The notes below the pieces were generated by a model. That model was not told the DNA's origin and searched no databases. It saw only the letters and a list, made by a program, of their open reading frames with translations. A stretch of DNA of 64,000 nt, taken from assembly GCA_930367215.1 (NCBI GenBank), contig OV884060.1, positions 212,229,253-212,293,252 on the forward strand. Reading direction: 5' to 3'. Positions 24,079 through 35,395 of the stretch are shown here, piece after piece. The position numbers and the translations under genes are program-made. This DNA comes from Pollenia angustigena (taxonomy: Eukaryota > Arthropoda > Insecta > Diptera > Polleniidae). Within the stretch, counting starts at the first letter, position 1, and each line of letters opens with the position of its first letter.

Positions 24079-24364
24079 TAGTACAAGTGAATTTTAATGT
24101 ACATATGTCCGTAAATTTTCGGTTATTTTAATAATAAAACTAGTAAAAGATATTTTTAGTACAATTAGGGTCAAAAAAGTACAATTATTTACATAATTAA
24201 GTACAATTTAGAAAATGTCATTTATCATCCCTGAAATAAGTGCAAAGTGAGATTTGCAAAGAATGTTGTGGAACAGAAACACTTATCACTTTGCCAAAAA
24301 ATGCAATTTGATAAGTGCAAAGTGAAAAGTTGATAAGTTGTTTTGTGGAATAGGGGCCTGGTGT

Positions 24365-24993
24365 TTTGGCCTACATACATACATACTATTAGAATTAAAT
24401 AGTGACTGAATATAAAATTCACTTAAAATGATAACAAAACCAAAATCATGTGAAAAAAGTTTCCAGATTTTTTTTTTAATTAGTCATGATAACTAAAAAT
24501 GACAAACTGTTAAAAAATCGCTGAAATAATATAAATGGTAAAAATAGCCAAGTAAAGCGCCAGTTATATCAAAAATCGCCAGTCGCCAAATGAAAAATCC
24601 CACTGCCAAACACGTTTTAAAATCGCCACGTTTTGGCGAGAAATCGCCATATCTGACTTCCCTGCTACGCACAACAGAAACATTAATAAACACAATAAAG
24701 TTTGTGGTTTTATAAAAAAAAAACCGAACGAAATTAAATGTTCTCATCTTTTTGTTGAGTTGGATAAGAACAGTATTATTTTTGTGTTCGAAAGATGACA
24801 AACAGGGAAACTTTATTTTTTAATGACTTTCTACACAAACACTATTAGCGTTTGAGTTTTCCACAAAACTACCGAACCGAACACTAAGAAGCGATATTTA
24901 GTGTTTATTTTCGAACACTGATCATAACATGTCAATGTAGAAATAATAATTTTATTTGTTTTAATTTTTGCTTAAAATAAAGCAATTTGAAAC
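24365..24993. other. decayed element flanks, no gene
   Basis: 24480-24664 has reiterated AAATCGCCA motifs and belongs to the hAT-like end at 24664. 24665-24925 has AACACTA/TAGTGTTT motifs that echo 15.9-16.05 kb. No gene is visible. Confidence 0.4.
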
Positions 24994-27319
24994 AAAAACA
25001 AGTTAGAGTGCTTTATTCGGCTGTGCCGAATCTTTGATACCTTCCACCGACACTTCGAATGTTTTAGGAGTAATATCTGACAGACATCTGCATTAAAATT
25101 TGTTGCGGTTTAGACCTATATAAAATTATTGACCGACAATCAGAATCAATTTTAAAAAGCTTGAGTAGAATTTCATTTTAAGCTGAACTTAAATGATTTT
25201 CAAGAAAACAAATTATATAAAAGCCATGGTAAGCTATAAACCAATCATCCCAAATTCTGCAGAACGATTTCTAATATTAAAAAAAATAAATTTCAATACA
25301 GCGGTGCAATTAGTTTAAGCGTTTGCAGTAAATTTCAGAAGGCTGCTAAAATGGAATCTAAAGAAAATTATGGACCGTATATCACAAAATTGCATAACAT
25401 TTTGTCTGGCCATATGAAGCTAAACTGGAAGAAAGTTTACCGCGTATTTAATAATTTTACCAGAGTGGGCTTTAAATGAGGCCTATGGTAAGTTATGCAC
25501 CGATCTTCACCTAATTTCACAGTGTCATTTCTAGTTCTATAAAACTGTGATGTATCAAATTTTGTTATGATAGCGTTATTTTTTAAGTTTTTAGGCGTAC
25601 TAAGCTGTTTTCCGGGAGTAAAGTTTATATGGGGCCTATGGTAAATTATGGACCGATCTTCACGAAATTTCACAGTCTTATTTTTAGTTCTAAAAAATTT
25701 TTATGTACCAAATTTTGTTATGATACGGATTTAGGCGTACTAAACTGTTTTCTGGAAGTAGGTTTTATATGGGGCCTATGGTAAATTATGGACCGATCTT
25801 CACGAAACTTAATAGTTTCATTTCTAGTCCTATTTAACTGTGACGTGCCAAAATTTGTTATGATAGCATTGTTAGTTAGGGTTTAAGGCTTACTATACTG
25901 TTTTCCGGGAGTAGGGCTTATATGGGGCCTAGGGTAAATCATGGACGGCTCTTTTTTTTATACCCTCCACCACAATTAGTTGTGAAGAGGGTATATTAAG
26001 TTTGTCATTCCGTGTGAAACTTTTTTATTATTCATCTCAGACCCCATAAAGTATATATATTCTGGGTCCTTGAGTAATTCTAAGTCGATTTAGCCATGTC
26101 CGTCTGTCTGTCTGTCTGTTGAAAACACGCTCACTTTCGAAAAACTCAAAGGAACTAAACAAACTGGGTGTCAAATCGCTCAAATTGTAGAAATTAAGCA
26201 AAATCCGTTTAGTAGGATCAGAGCTATGAATCAAAATGGGGAACCACCACCTAAAAAAAAATTGATAATTTTGTTACAAAAACTTACATAAATGGGGGAA
26301 TAATGTACAGAATGACATACTGGAAATCACGCAGTAAAATTTCGTGAAGATCGGTCCATAATTTAACCTAGGCCCCATATAAACCCTGCTTCCGGAAAAC
26401 AGTTCAGTACGCATGAAACCGTAAAAAATAATGCTATCATAACAAAATGTGGAACATTAAAGTTTCATAGAACTAGGAAAAAGACTGTGAAATTTCGTGA
26501 AGATCGGTCCATAATTTACCATAGGCCCCATATAAACCCTGCTTCCGGAAAAAAGTTTAATACGCTTAAATCCGTAAAAAATAACGATATCATAACAAAA
26601 TTTGGTACATCAAAGTTTTATAGGACAAGAAGTAAAACTATGTAATTTCGTGAAGATCGGTCTATAATTTACCCTAGGCCCAATATAAACCCTACTTCCG
26701 GAAAAAAGTTTAGTACGCCTAAATCCGTAAAAAATAACGCTATCATATCAAAATTTGGTACATCAAAGTTTTATAGAACTAGAAATGACACTGTGAAATT
26801 AGGTGAACATCGGTGCATAACTTACCATAGGCCTCATTTAAAGCCCACTCTGGTAAAATAATTAAATACGCGGTAAACTTTCTTCCAGTTTAGCTTCACA
26901 TGGCCAGAAAAAATTTTATGCAATTTTGTGATATACGGTCCATAATTTACCTTAGATTCCATTTTAGCAGCCTTCTGAAATTCACTGCAATCGCTTAAAC
27001 TAATTGCGCCGCTGTATTGAAATTTATGTTTTTTAATACCAGAAATCGCTCTGCAGAATTTGGGATGATTGGTTGGTGGCTTAACATGGCTTTTATATAA
27101 TTTGTTCTCCTGAAAATCATTTAAGTTCAGCTTAAACTGAAATTCTACTCAAGCTTTTTAAAATTGATTCTGATTGTCGGTCAATAATTTTATATAGGTC
27201 TAAACCGCAACAAATTTTAATGCAGATGTCTGTCAGATATTACTCCTAAAACATTCGAAGTGTCGGTGGAGGGTATCAAAGATTCGGCAGAGCCGAATAT
27301 AGCACTCTAACTTGTTTTT
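24994..27319. mobile_element. 2.3-kb foldback element with ~0.95-kb arms
   Basis: The two arms (24994-25950 and 26330-27319) are near-perfect inverses. Each outer end carries AAAAACAAGTTAGAGTGC then the hairpin-forming ATTCGGCTGTGCCGAAT (right copy with one change). Within each arm a roughly 150-165 bp module (GGACCGATCTTCACGAAATT, GTTTATATGGGGCCTATGG, CTGTTTTCCGGGAGTAGG) is repeated three to four times. The central 370 bp contains ATACCCTCCACCACAATTAG and a GTCTGTCTGTCTGTCTG microsatellite. No transposase. Relatives fill 47.0-50.95 kb. Confidence 0.9.
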
Positions 27320-27799
27320 ATATCAAGCCAAATATTTACTGCAGATATTTTTGCAGTAAAATGAAGTAAAACAAAAAAAAAATATGATTCAAAAGGTTAA
27401 CAAGCAAAAGAAAACAAACAAAAATTTTAATTAAAACAGAAACGAAAACAAAAACAAAGAGTGAATAAATATTAATTAATTAAAGTTGTAAGTGAGAAGC
27501 AATTATGTATAATGGGTTCATAACAACTTTCGAGTTTTTTTTATTTTTTTTTTTTTTTTTTGTTACTTTAGTTTTATAGAGTTGTAAAAGTGTAAAGTAA
27601 ATATTTATGTACTTAGTACTGCACTAGTCGTTTATATAATCAGTAGCAAAAAAAGCATTTATGTACTTTAAAAAAATTTAACAAGACACAACCCAGCAAA
27701 AACTTTTTGATTTTTGTAATAGGTGATGGTTATTTCATACGTTACCTGGTAAGTAGTTCTAATTACAATTGTCATTATTCTGAAAACTTCAATAAGTAC
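27320..27799. other. AT-rich stretch, nothing recognised
   Basis: Simple A/T-rich sequence with a T22 run near 27537-27560. No gene or element end is visible. Confidence 0.4.
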
Positions 27800-27802
27800 T
27801 TA

Positions 27803-28155
27803 AGGCAAGATTACACTATTATACTTTGTATTAATACATGTCAAAAACTCAAGTAATATGACAAAGTGTGATAGTGTGAATGCAATGTGTCACGAAAATG
27901 ACAAGTATTAAGAAAAAAGTTTGACATCCCATACGACTTCATCGTTTTTTGAAAAATTTCAAAACAATAATACTTTTCATTGGATCAGGGTTGCATTTTA
28001 TTTCATGTGTGAGTGTTTATACTTTGTGAGATGGTGTGAACACGAACTGTCATGTTACATTAGATTTTTTGACAGTCGCAACAAAACTCATTAGATTTCT
28101 ATCTCACAAAGTATTATGGAATACGTAAGGCTTGTGAGATAGTGTAATCTAGGCT
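27803..28155. mobile_element. 353-bp MITE, AGGCTAGATTACAC ends, TTA duplication, copy 1
   Basis: Ends AGGCAAGATTACACTAT and ATAGTGTAATCTAGGCT, flanked by TTA (27800-27802, 28156-28158). Copies 2 and 3 at 42924-43276 and 44479-46430 have the same ends and TTA or TAA flanks. The 3-bp TWA duplication fits PIF/Harbinger (inference). Confidence 0.9.
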
Positions 28156-28165
28156 TTACTAGTTA

Positions 28166-28739
28166 AGGCGACCGAACACGACATGTTTTTGTCATCTGAC
28201 ATGTCAAATTTCCCACTGCAAAATACATACATGTCGTGTGTTACCTTTTTAACTTTTGAGCGTGCTCTATTTTCTTCTGACAAACCATCTGACATCAGAA
28301 ATCTATGCCGAGAAAAACCCGGCAGCGGCGTCCACTATTGACGGAATCATTAGCCGGCTGCAGTTAATATTTTAATATACCGAGATATGTATGATCATCG
28401 CACCATTGAATAGAATTTATGTAAATATATATATATATATAAATACCGTTTCATTATAATATACTAAATTGGTATCTTTGAATTAAAAGAAAAATATGTT
28501 AAGATGGCTAAGCTGTTTTACGGCGTAAATAAAAATTTTCATGGCGGCATTTTTATTTTGGATTTTGCAATAACTATGCGAAAAAAGCAGATACAAAGTC
28601 AGAAGCAAATTACATGTACGTTTGTGACCGAATATTATAAACCTTTTGTAAAACAGCAATTTTGACAGACATGCACAATTACATGTGACTTGAAAAGTTG
28701 ACAAGTCAGATGTAAAAAACATGTCGTCTACATGCACCT
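28166..28739. mobile_element. 574-bp MITE, AGGCGACC / GCACCT ends, TTA duplication
   Basis: AGGCGACCGAACACGACATG at the left is answered by CATGTCGTCTACATGCACCT at the right; TTA flanks both (28163-28165, 28740-28742). The interior has ACATGT/TGACATGTC motifs. It lies 10 bp from the previous MITE. A 124-codon minus frame across it has no protein-like features. Confidence 0.7.
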
Positions 28740-28890
28740 TTAGTAATGACCTCGAGCAATTACTTATAACTTCTATTATTTTCACTGAATATTTGCTTAC
28801 TAATAACACTATGCTAGTTGAAAAAACCGACAAGCCGGGCACATGACGTTTTAACAAAATTCGGGTACGCTGAATCCAGTGGTGCCCGCC

Positions 28891-28891
<1 letters not shown>

Positions 28892-28928
<37 letters not shown>
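28892..28928. repeat. T37 homopolymer
   Basis: An uninterrupted run of 37 T abuts the GGTTACACGATC end of the next element. Confidence 0.95.
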
Positions 28929-28929
<1 letters not shown>

Positions 28930-29251
28930 GTTACACGATCAAGTTTTGCCTATCAATTTTTAATACACTCACACTTTTTTACCAATACACTCATACTTTT
29001 AAAAATTGATACGAACTTGCCTTTAAAATTCTCTTGCCAGTGAGTGTTTCAATTCACGTTCAAGAAAACAGCTGATTTCAAGGTTAGTGAGCAAATTTTT
29101 CGTTTCTCTTTATAAATTGTTTTTTTTTAATGACATCTTGAAAGTAAATTGCTTTCAACTTGCGTGCAGCCTACGTCACAGCTGCCAATTTTTGCATATT
29201 TTGACAAACAGTATATGTAAAAGACTATCAAGAAAAGCTTGATCGTGTGGC
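28929..29251. mobile_element. 0.32-kb element, GGTTACACGATCAAG ends, copy 1
   Basis: Left GGTTACACGATCAAGTTTTG, right CTTGATCGTGTGGC (inverse). An inverted second copy at 58132-58675 shares most of its length (AAGAAAACAGCTGATTTCAA, ATGACATCTTGAAAGTAAAT-type blocks). It preserves the empty site of the MITE nested in that copy. Confidence 0.75.
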
Positions 29252-29785
29252 TGCAATGTTAGATCTTGTTTTCGAGATATACCGTTATTTCGAAAATGGA
29301 GGAGGTTGCACAACATATGTTCGCGTAACTAAAAAACGCTTTAGCATATTGAAAAAACTAAAAAAAAAAAAAATATCGCAAGAAAATTTCCTTTAAGAAA
29401 AGTAAAACTTCTTTCTAATATGCGCAGTCGTTTTAGAAACATAATTTATTTTTTTTTCTCGAAATTTTTGTTTTTTAAAAATTCATAAAAAATTGGAAAA
29501 TGCAGCTATGCTTATAAAGACATATACGAAGCTGCAAACAAAAAATTGGCATTGCAGGAGCCAAATTTCAGAATTTCATCCATACAAATATGGCGGTTTA
29601 ATATAATTCTTAAATTTGGCCCCTGCAGCGCCTAGGATGCCCCTAGATGGTGCAAATTTATGACCAACCCCACTTTATTTTTCATCTCAATCATTTATTT
29701 CTAACATACTCACCCGTATGTTCAATGCAGACTAGAAATATATTGAAGAAAAAATCCCATAAATGCCCAGGAGTCGCCCCTAGGG
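29252..29785. other. non-coding stretch with an inverted partner at 31.3 kb
   Basis: AATTGGAAAATGCAGCTATG at about 29490 is inverted at about 31330-31353 (CATAGCTGCATTTTCCAATT). The two may be ends of an older element into which the hAT remnant at 29786 inserted. No gene is visible. Confidence 0.45.
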
Positions 29786-31130
29786 TAGGGCTGCCAGAAG
29801 TTTGAACCTATCAACCAGGACACATAGAAAAAATGGATAAAAAATTACGCCAACAAAAAAGTTTTTTTTAATGCATCTGTATGTACATGTATGTATATGT
29901 AAAAACCATACATTTTTTATTTTTAAATCCAACAATATATGATTCTATCAGCGCTGAAGTGGTTACTTGGTTACGGTTCTGGTGAAAGATATGTTCTTTG
30001 CACTGTGCAATAGTCGAGTAGGTCAACTGTTTGTATCCAAAACAGATGGCGCTAGAAACATAGTTTTTGTATGGGCCGTTGCAGCTAGGTAATATAGTGC
30101 AAGAGTAGTGTTAACTCCTCATCATCTTACAATAAGTCTGGGGTTACACCACTTCTCATATATTAAAAAAAAATAACTTGTACTCCATGTACATAAAATC
30201 GATGAAAAATAATAAAAAGATGAGTTTAAAATGTTTCAAACTATAATACTTTTCAGAAGATTGCACTTTTTCTAGAACTTCATTTCAGTCTTTGATATAG
30301 TTACTTACATTGAATATTACTCTCCAGTGTTTCAGTCTTTAACGAGTTTCTTTCTTTAGTCCATTGAGCAGACTTGAAAAAATCAAAATCTTTTGATTTT
30401 GCTTTAACCAACTTGACAACTGTCAAACTAATTAATTGACAAAGTTATACAGGGTGAGTTCCAAAACATCAATTGCAAAGCAACTCGCTTTTTTAAGTGC
30501 TTTCTACCAAGCAACCGTGAAAAATTTTACAATGTTATCTGTACCAAAGTTCACTAAAAACAATATCGATGCGTACACAATAATCAAACTAGATATAGTT
30601 AAACTCTATGATACTTTTTTGACTTTGACTGCAAAGTATTATGATGTTTAAGAACTCAGCCACACGCTTTGATTTGGACAACAACCGACTCCGTTGACAA
30701 TTGAATTGAAACGTGTATGGGCTATTTTTAAGAAAGTTATTTGTTATCGGTTTTCGATTACTTATAAAAGTTGTTAACATGGTACAACTTTTTAAAGCAA
30801 CTAGTTGAAACAAAATTTGAAAGAGAATTGACTCTCATCTAATATTATTGAAAGCTTTTAGTTAAACGTCGTTTACACCAGATAACAGTTGAATTTAATT
30901 AAAGTTGTTTATACAATTGCCTTATATTAGCAGTGTGTTATAACAGAAATCTTAACCTTTGTTAACAACTAAAATCAGCAAAAAACAAAATTTTTGTCTT
31001 GACCTGTAAAAAAAACCTGGACAATTTAATAGTGGACAAGGACACCAGGACAATTTAATAGTGGACCAGAACACCACAAGTATTCAAAAACCAGGACAAT
31101 CCTGGAAAACCAGGACGTATGGCAGGCCTA
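29786..31130 (+). mobile_element. 1.35-kb hAT element with exact 8-bp TSD, deletion derivative
   Basis: The ends TAGGGCTGCCAGAAG and inverse TAGGCCTGCCATACG are flanked by CCCTAGGG on both sides (29778-29785, 31131-31138). CCAGGACA/TGTCCTGG-type motifs repeat inside both ends. A transposase fragment remains at 30445-30655. Confidence 0.92.
30445..30655 (+). pseudogene. hAT transposase fragment
   Basis: The nucleotide stretch from GTGAGTTCCAAAACA to GCAAAGTATTATGATGTTTAAGA resembles 59455-59570 in the hAT element at 58.7 kb, where it follows the RW motif region of a related dead transposase. Only a short internal part remains. Confidence 0.6.
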
Positions 31131-32458
31131 CCCTAGGGGTATAGAATGTCTGACAGACCTCCATTAGTTTTTTGTTCTTAACATTTTCTTTATTACGTTT
31201 AATGAAATTCTGAGCTTTAATTAACATTTTTCGTCTTTTGTGAATAAAATCAAAAGTTGCAAACAGATTTTAATCATTTATGGCTTATTTTGTTTGAAAT
31301 TCGGTTTAAGTCTCCAAAAAATTAGAAGCATAGCTGCATTTTCCAATTTTGTATCAATCAAGGCGAATTTACAACAGGTGAACTTATCTTGCTACCAAGG
31401 CGAATTCATATAATTTGCAAATTGCAAATAAAGCAATAGTTTCCAAATACAATTATAGGACTGGGAAAATCTTCTTTAAAAAAAACTGCAATTTACTACT
31501 GCTCGAAAAAAGATATTGAACGTGAAGGAAATTTTCTGCAACCTACGTTAAATTCCGCAATCACAATTGCAGGAACTAAACTAAACTAAACCCTACTTTT
31601 ATTCCAAAACACGAAGGCATCCTTGTAAAAACACTAGTTCTATGACAGATCGGCTCTGAAAGTGATTCTGAGTATATCGGTATACTAAAAGCACAATACC
31701 CTCTCCACGATTGCGGTGTGAGTATAATAAAACATTTGAGGGTAAGACAACGTTTGTCGGGCTTTGCTAGTTGTTTATAAATTTTTAAATATGTTAACAA
31801 TCGTATTCAATTTAGTTAAAGATACGTAAAATATAAGCAATTTTTAGAGCATCCAGCACACCCAGATAGCAATTTAGTGCACAATTCGTCAAGTTTAATC
31901 CCTCGTCCCTTATTTAGGAACTGAAGCTTTCCATCCTTTGCTGCTTTTGTAAAAATACTAGCAGCATCTGTTGAGTAGCAACAGCACCTTGGGATAATCC
32001 TCTCTTAAGCCGAACTCTTCCACAAGTGGTCAAAAATCAGCTCTTTAGTGGGATTTGCAGGATATCCCTTCCCGCGACTTTGGGTAGTAAGCCGCCGAAA
32101 GTATCTTTACAACGCAAAAGCGAAACTTCCGCTAAGACAACTTTCCTGAAGACAGGAAGTATTTCCCGCAAAAAGTATACTAACTGAGGCTTTAACCAAT
32201 AGTCAGTCCGGTGTCGTGCCAACGGTGGCTACTGAATACCTGGTACCAGATAGGATCTCTGGTCAGCTGCGATCACAAGAGATCGTGAAGATCACTTGAG
32301 ATTGATTGACAGCACCTGATTATAACCCGGAGGGGATAACACCAAAAGATAAAATATCCTTAAGGACATTTCTACACCCCAGGGTGGTGCTTTTATAGTT
32401 TAATGAAGAGTAAAATTTGGACTCAATAACATGCACATTAGTCACTAATTAAACTCAC
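31131..32458. other. mixed stretch, partly unexplained and more GC-rich
   Basis: 31358-31412 holds two adjacent end fragments of the MITE family seen at 58375 (CAAGGCGAATTTACA and CAAGGCGAATTCATA). 31860-32350 is clearly richer in G and C than its surroundings and has no close relative in the window; a 61-codon minus frame (32222-32037) there is unconvincing. The last part borders the donor of the host exon, so it is intron or unrecognised sequence of that gene. Confidence 0.4.
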
Positions 32459-32830
32459 CAAATAGGCATAAATTTTATCTGCATCCTTTGCTAAGTTAAT
32501 TTTAACCACGAACAACGTTTTATTTTGGTGTCTCTTTAAATCCATTTCATTGCTCGCAGCTCCTTCTGAAGTAAATTCGAGTGATGATGGTGTAGAAGTT
32601 ATGGAAGATAACGATGATGGTCCTTCGATATCAGTTGATTGATTAAAATTGCGTTTTTGGCTGGTTTTCTCCGTATGCAGATCAATGTTAAAATTTAAAC
32701 TCGTATCATCACGACAAATCAAGTTTAAGCTGTAGTTTTCATGAATTTGTTTTGGAGGTGAAAGTTTGTCTCCTGCTGTTGGGTAAGTGGCATTGACGGA
32801 TGTACAATTGTCCAGACATATGTTCAGGGT
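32459..32830 (-). CDS. host gene, internal coding exon 2 (unnamed secreted or membrane protein)
   Basis: A 372-base open exon (124 codons) on the minus strand, bounded by a pyrimidine-rich acceptor TTTCTCTTTACAG and a donor GTGAGT. Both junctions are phase 0, in register with the candidate first exon at 54362-54147. The peptide begins TLNICLDNCTSV and contains several N-glycosylation sequons (NCT, NAT, NYS, NQS, NKT), a Ser/Thr/Pro-rich middle (SSLSSITSTPSSLEF) and a hydrophilic end. It has no retroelement or transposase character. This fits an extracellular region. I do not recognise the family. The exon pair implies an intron of about 21.3 kb. Exons after 32459 are not identified. Confidence 0.7.
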
Positions 32831-33572
32831 CTGTAAAGAGAAATTTTAAATTATTTTTTTTTGTTTCATATCAGTTTTAAAGAAAATTCTAAAAGAAACA
32901 AGTTTTAATCAAAAAGTACTTTAAAAGTAATGAAGAGTACCTTTTGAACGAACTAGCGTACAACGTTTAATATTTTATACCAAGACACGCAATAGCTGAC
33001 ACAAACGTGAAAGCGTATATAGGACTAAGATCTACATCTACATCTAAAAATATAATCAGGGCTGTTCTGGAAATCGAAAACGCAAAACGCAAGAATTTTA
33101 AACCTCGTTTTTAGATAAAATGTCAGTAATAAAAGAATTTTATGACAAATGTTATAGAAATATTTCTCTATTAAACAGAATTTTATAACAAAAATTATAC
33201 AAATTAGATTAAAAGTGTATTAAAACCCTCTTCCAAATTTTAGCGTTTTGCGTTTTCGATTTCCAGAACACCCCTGAATGCTAGCAATACAATCGGTCTT
33301 ACGTCGTAACTACGTAGGACGTAACGCCGTAAATTTCTACGTTAACCCAGAATTCCGTCGTAGAAGTAATTCGTTTTCTTTTGAAAATAATGTAAAAAAT
33401 ATCATAATTAATTTACCGTAGGAACACAATTGCACCTTATGAACGTAGTTGCGTACGACGTAGATACGTTAACAAATTAAAGCGTATAAAATTTTGTACA
33501 AAGGCACACAATAGCTAGCGTAGACGTAATAGCGTATCTATGTCTTACGTCGACATGAATCTAATTCTATTT
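32831..33572. repeat. intronic repeat block with TACGTAG motifs
   Basis: GCAATAGCTGACACAAACGT near 32990 is echoed as ACAATAGCTAGCGTAGACGT near 33510, and ACGTAG/CTACGT motifs recur between 33300 and 33480. These look like arms of a decayed element split by the MITE at 33057-33276. No gene. Confidence 0.5.
33057..33276. mobile_element. 220-bp hAT-like MITE, CAGGGCTGTTCTGG ends
   Basis: CAGGGCTGTTCTGGAAATCG then AAAACGCAAAACGC at the left is inverse to the right end ATTTCCAGAACACCCCTG. The flanks agree in only 5 of 8 bases, so the target duplication is decayed or absent. Confidence 0.7.
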
Positions 33573-34837
33573 CACACAGAAAAAAATACCCATGTAAAAT
33601 TAACATGGAAAAATGTTGATTGAGAATCATGTTAAATTTCAGAAAAATTATGCCCTTTACTTAAATTTATCATTATTCCATATTAATTTTTAATAAAAAA
33701 TATCAAAATAACCTTAAATTACGTTTATTTAATATTATTCACTGTTAAAAAAAAAAAAAAAAAAATTTTAAAATATAAATAAATCTGGATTCAATATTGA
33801 ATCCATAAAAACCTGTTTTGTATTATTGTATTGTATTGTATTGTATATTGTTAAATTAACATGCATACCTACTTAATTATGTACATTTTTTATTTTCACT
33901 TTTAAAATATGTTATAAAAAGAAGACAATTCCCGTATTCTTTTAATTAAAATTGTTTATTTAAATAGTACATCAAGTTTTCAAATTAGAATGATGACCAT
34001 ATCGGGCGATTCTGCTGATGCTTCTGTTAACAAAGGAGAATACAAAATAAGTGAAACATGTGTTACAGGGTTTTGAATTATTCTTACATAAATGCAAATG
34101 TTGCCTGAAGCTTCTTCACACTGTTAAAATCAGAGCTGTTAAATTTGGATTACGATTAGTAATCAATTAGATTAAATTTTACAAATAATGGTATTGATTA
34201 CATAATTCTCTTTTTCACAATTCCTGATTATTAATTAATTATGATTACAAATAATCCAAAAATAATTAAGATTAGTTAGGATTACGAGAAAATAATCAAA
34301 AATAATCAAAACTAATCTTCGAAAGTAGTCAAATTATTTTCCGATTACTTTTTATTATTTTTGATTATTTTTTCGTAATTTTTATTAATCTTGATTATAT
34401 TTTGATTATCTGTAATCGTAATCAATTAGTAATCGTGCGAATCTGAAAATAATCGTAATATAACCATTACTTGACCTTTAAAAAAAAAAAAAATCTAATT
34501 ACTAATTATTATGATTAGTAATCATTACTTAACAGCTATGGTTAAAATACACTCAAACCCATTTGATTCTACATGAAATTCACGTTGTTTCAACTGGAAA
34601 TAACTTTCATTCAACTTGATTCCGATTGTTATTTCAATATAAATTACATTTTGCTCTAACTTTACTGCAATGTTAAAATAACATGAATTATAGTTATATC
34701 AAAAGAAAAAAATGTTGTTCGCAGTTATTGTAAAATCAGGTTGAATTAACATGAAACCCGTATGAAGCAAAATCACCACCGAAAAAATTTAAATCAACCT
34801 TGTTTTCGACGTTTTTAACTTGATTTTTTTCTGTGTG
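33573..34837. mobile_element. CACACAG-ended element, copy B, with nested MITE
   Basis: CACACAGAAAAAAAT ends with TT on both sides. It matches copies A and C, minus a 410-bp hAT MITE at 34131-34540. A run of about 19 A lies near 33750. Confidence 0.88.
34131..34540. mobile_element. 410-bp hAT MITE with exact 8-bp TSD
   Basis: Ends CAGAGCTGTTAAAT and TTAACAGCTATG, flanked by GTTAAAAT on both sides (34123-34130, 34541-34548). The empty site is present in copy C of the host element at about 40780-40800. The interior is built of TGATTACTAATCA-type motifs. Confidence 0.92.
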
Positions 34838-34967
34838 TTCATATGCCGGTTACGACCGTATTGCCGTATGGTGGGAGTGCCACCTTCCATACAAAGACAT
34901 ACTAATTTCTGTATATCTGCAGAACGGAAAGACCTAAAGCTTCCAAATTTGGTACACAAATCAATAA
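34838..34967. repeat. degenerate tandem array, left part
   Basis: It contains the same unit as 39473-41572 (GTGCCACCTTCCATACAAAG, CTGCAGAACGGAAAG, TTCCAAATTTGGTACA). The hAT transposon at 34976 splits the array: removing it joins ...ATAATGAACATC to TGTCAAATTTGGGCG. Confidence 0.75.
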
Positions 34968-35097
34968 TGAACATCCAGGGACCGTAACGGTTATAAGTGA
35001 TATCAAAAAAGTTATTTTTTAACAGTTATTTTAAGAATTTAAAAAAAAACTCAATCTTTAACAGTTATTTTTCAACGTAAAAATAAAAGGTCGAATA

Positions 35098-35395
35098 AAC
35101 TCTTAAAAATGGAGTTTTATTTTACCATCAAAAAATAAAACTCATTTAGGAGTTTTATATTTTCCGTCTAAAATAAAACTCATTTTAGGAGTTTTATTTT
35201 TTCCGTCTAAAATAAAACTCATTTTAGGAGTTTTATTTTTTCCGTCTGAAATAAAACTCATTTTAGGAGTTTTATTTTTTCCGTCTAAAATTTAAATCAT
35301 TTTAGGAGTTTTATTTTTTCCGTCAAAAAATAAAACTCATTTGAGTTTTATTTTTTCCGTCTCGTTTGAGTTTTATTTTTTCCGTCAGAAACAAT
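35098..35395. repeat. left subterminal array of ~40-bp palindromic units
   Basis: About seven units in which GGAGTTTTATTTTTTCCGTC is followed by TAAAATAAAACTCATTTTA. Each unit is an imperfect palindrome (GAGTTTTATTTT against AAAATAAAACTC) around a CCGTC core. Likely transposase-binding or structural sites; in hAT elements short subterminal motifs bind transposase. Confidence 0.85.

Larger units (their letters stand above)
22072..24233. mobile_element. 2.16-kb hAT element, CAGGGATGATAAAT ends, 7/8 TSD
   Basis: The left CAGGGATGATAAATTTAGTA and right ATTTATCATCCCTG are inverted, with reiterated AGTACAATT/AATTGTACT motifs inside. Flanks are AGATAAGT and AAATAAGT (7 of 8). A relative is at 51122-53919. 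No transposase is recognised; two MITEs are nested inside. Confidence 0.85.
17123..24358. mobile_element. large TIR element with CTTTGCAAAG arrays (composite)
   Basis: The left GGCCCTATTCCACAAACC and right GGTTT-like inverse ending GGAATAGGGGCC extend into AACTTATCAACTTTTCAC on both sides. Both arms (17123-17480 and 18820-18930/21991-22071/24234-24358) are full of CTTTGCAAAG, GATAAGT and TTCCACAAA motifs. No matching target duplication is seen. Two hAT elements and two MITEs sit inside. Class unclear; the GGCCC ends recall the Harbinger-like MITEs at 14.4 and 36.0 kb. Confidence 0.65.
16261..24664. mobile_element. outer hAT-like element ends (composite)
   Basis: The left end AAGGGTTGTCAGAT and right end (inverted) CAGGGAAGTCAGATATGG both lead into ATCGCCAAA-type motifs. 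The same end family bounds 41581-46972 (CAGGGTTGTCAGATATGG). No 8-bp duplication survives, so the pairing is uncertain. Everything between is nested younger elements. Confidence 0.4.

Noticed and set aside
15914..24925. A further outer element with AACACTA-type ends
   Set aside because: The echo between the two sides is only in short motifs; no matching termini or duplication could be lined up.
28483..28857. 124-codon minus ORF
   Set aside because: It crosses the right end of a TTA-flanked MITE and has no recognisable domain.
35098..35395. Regular ~40-bp units resembling a CRISPR array
   Set aside because: Units are contiguous palindromes without unique spacers, and they lie at both ends of a transposon in a eukaryotic genome.
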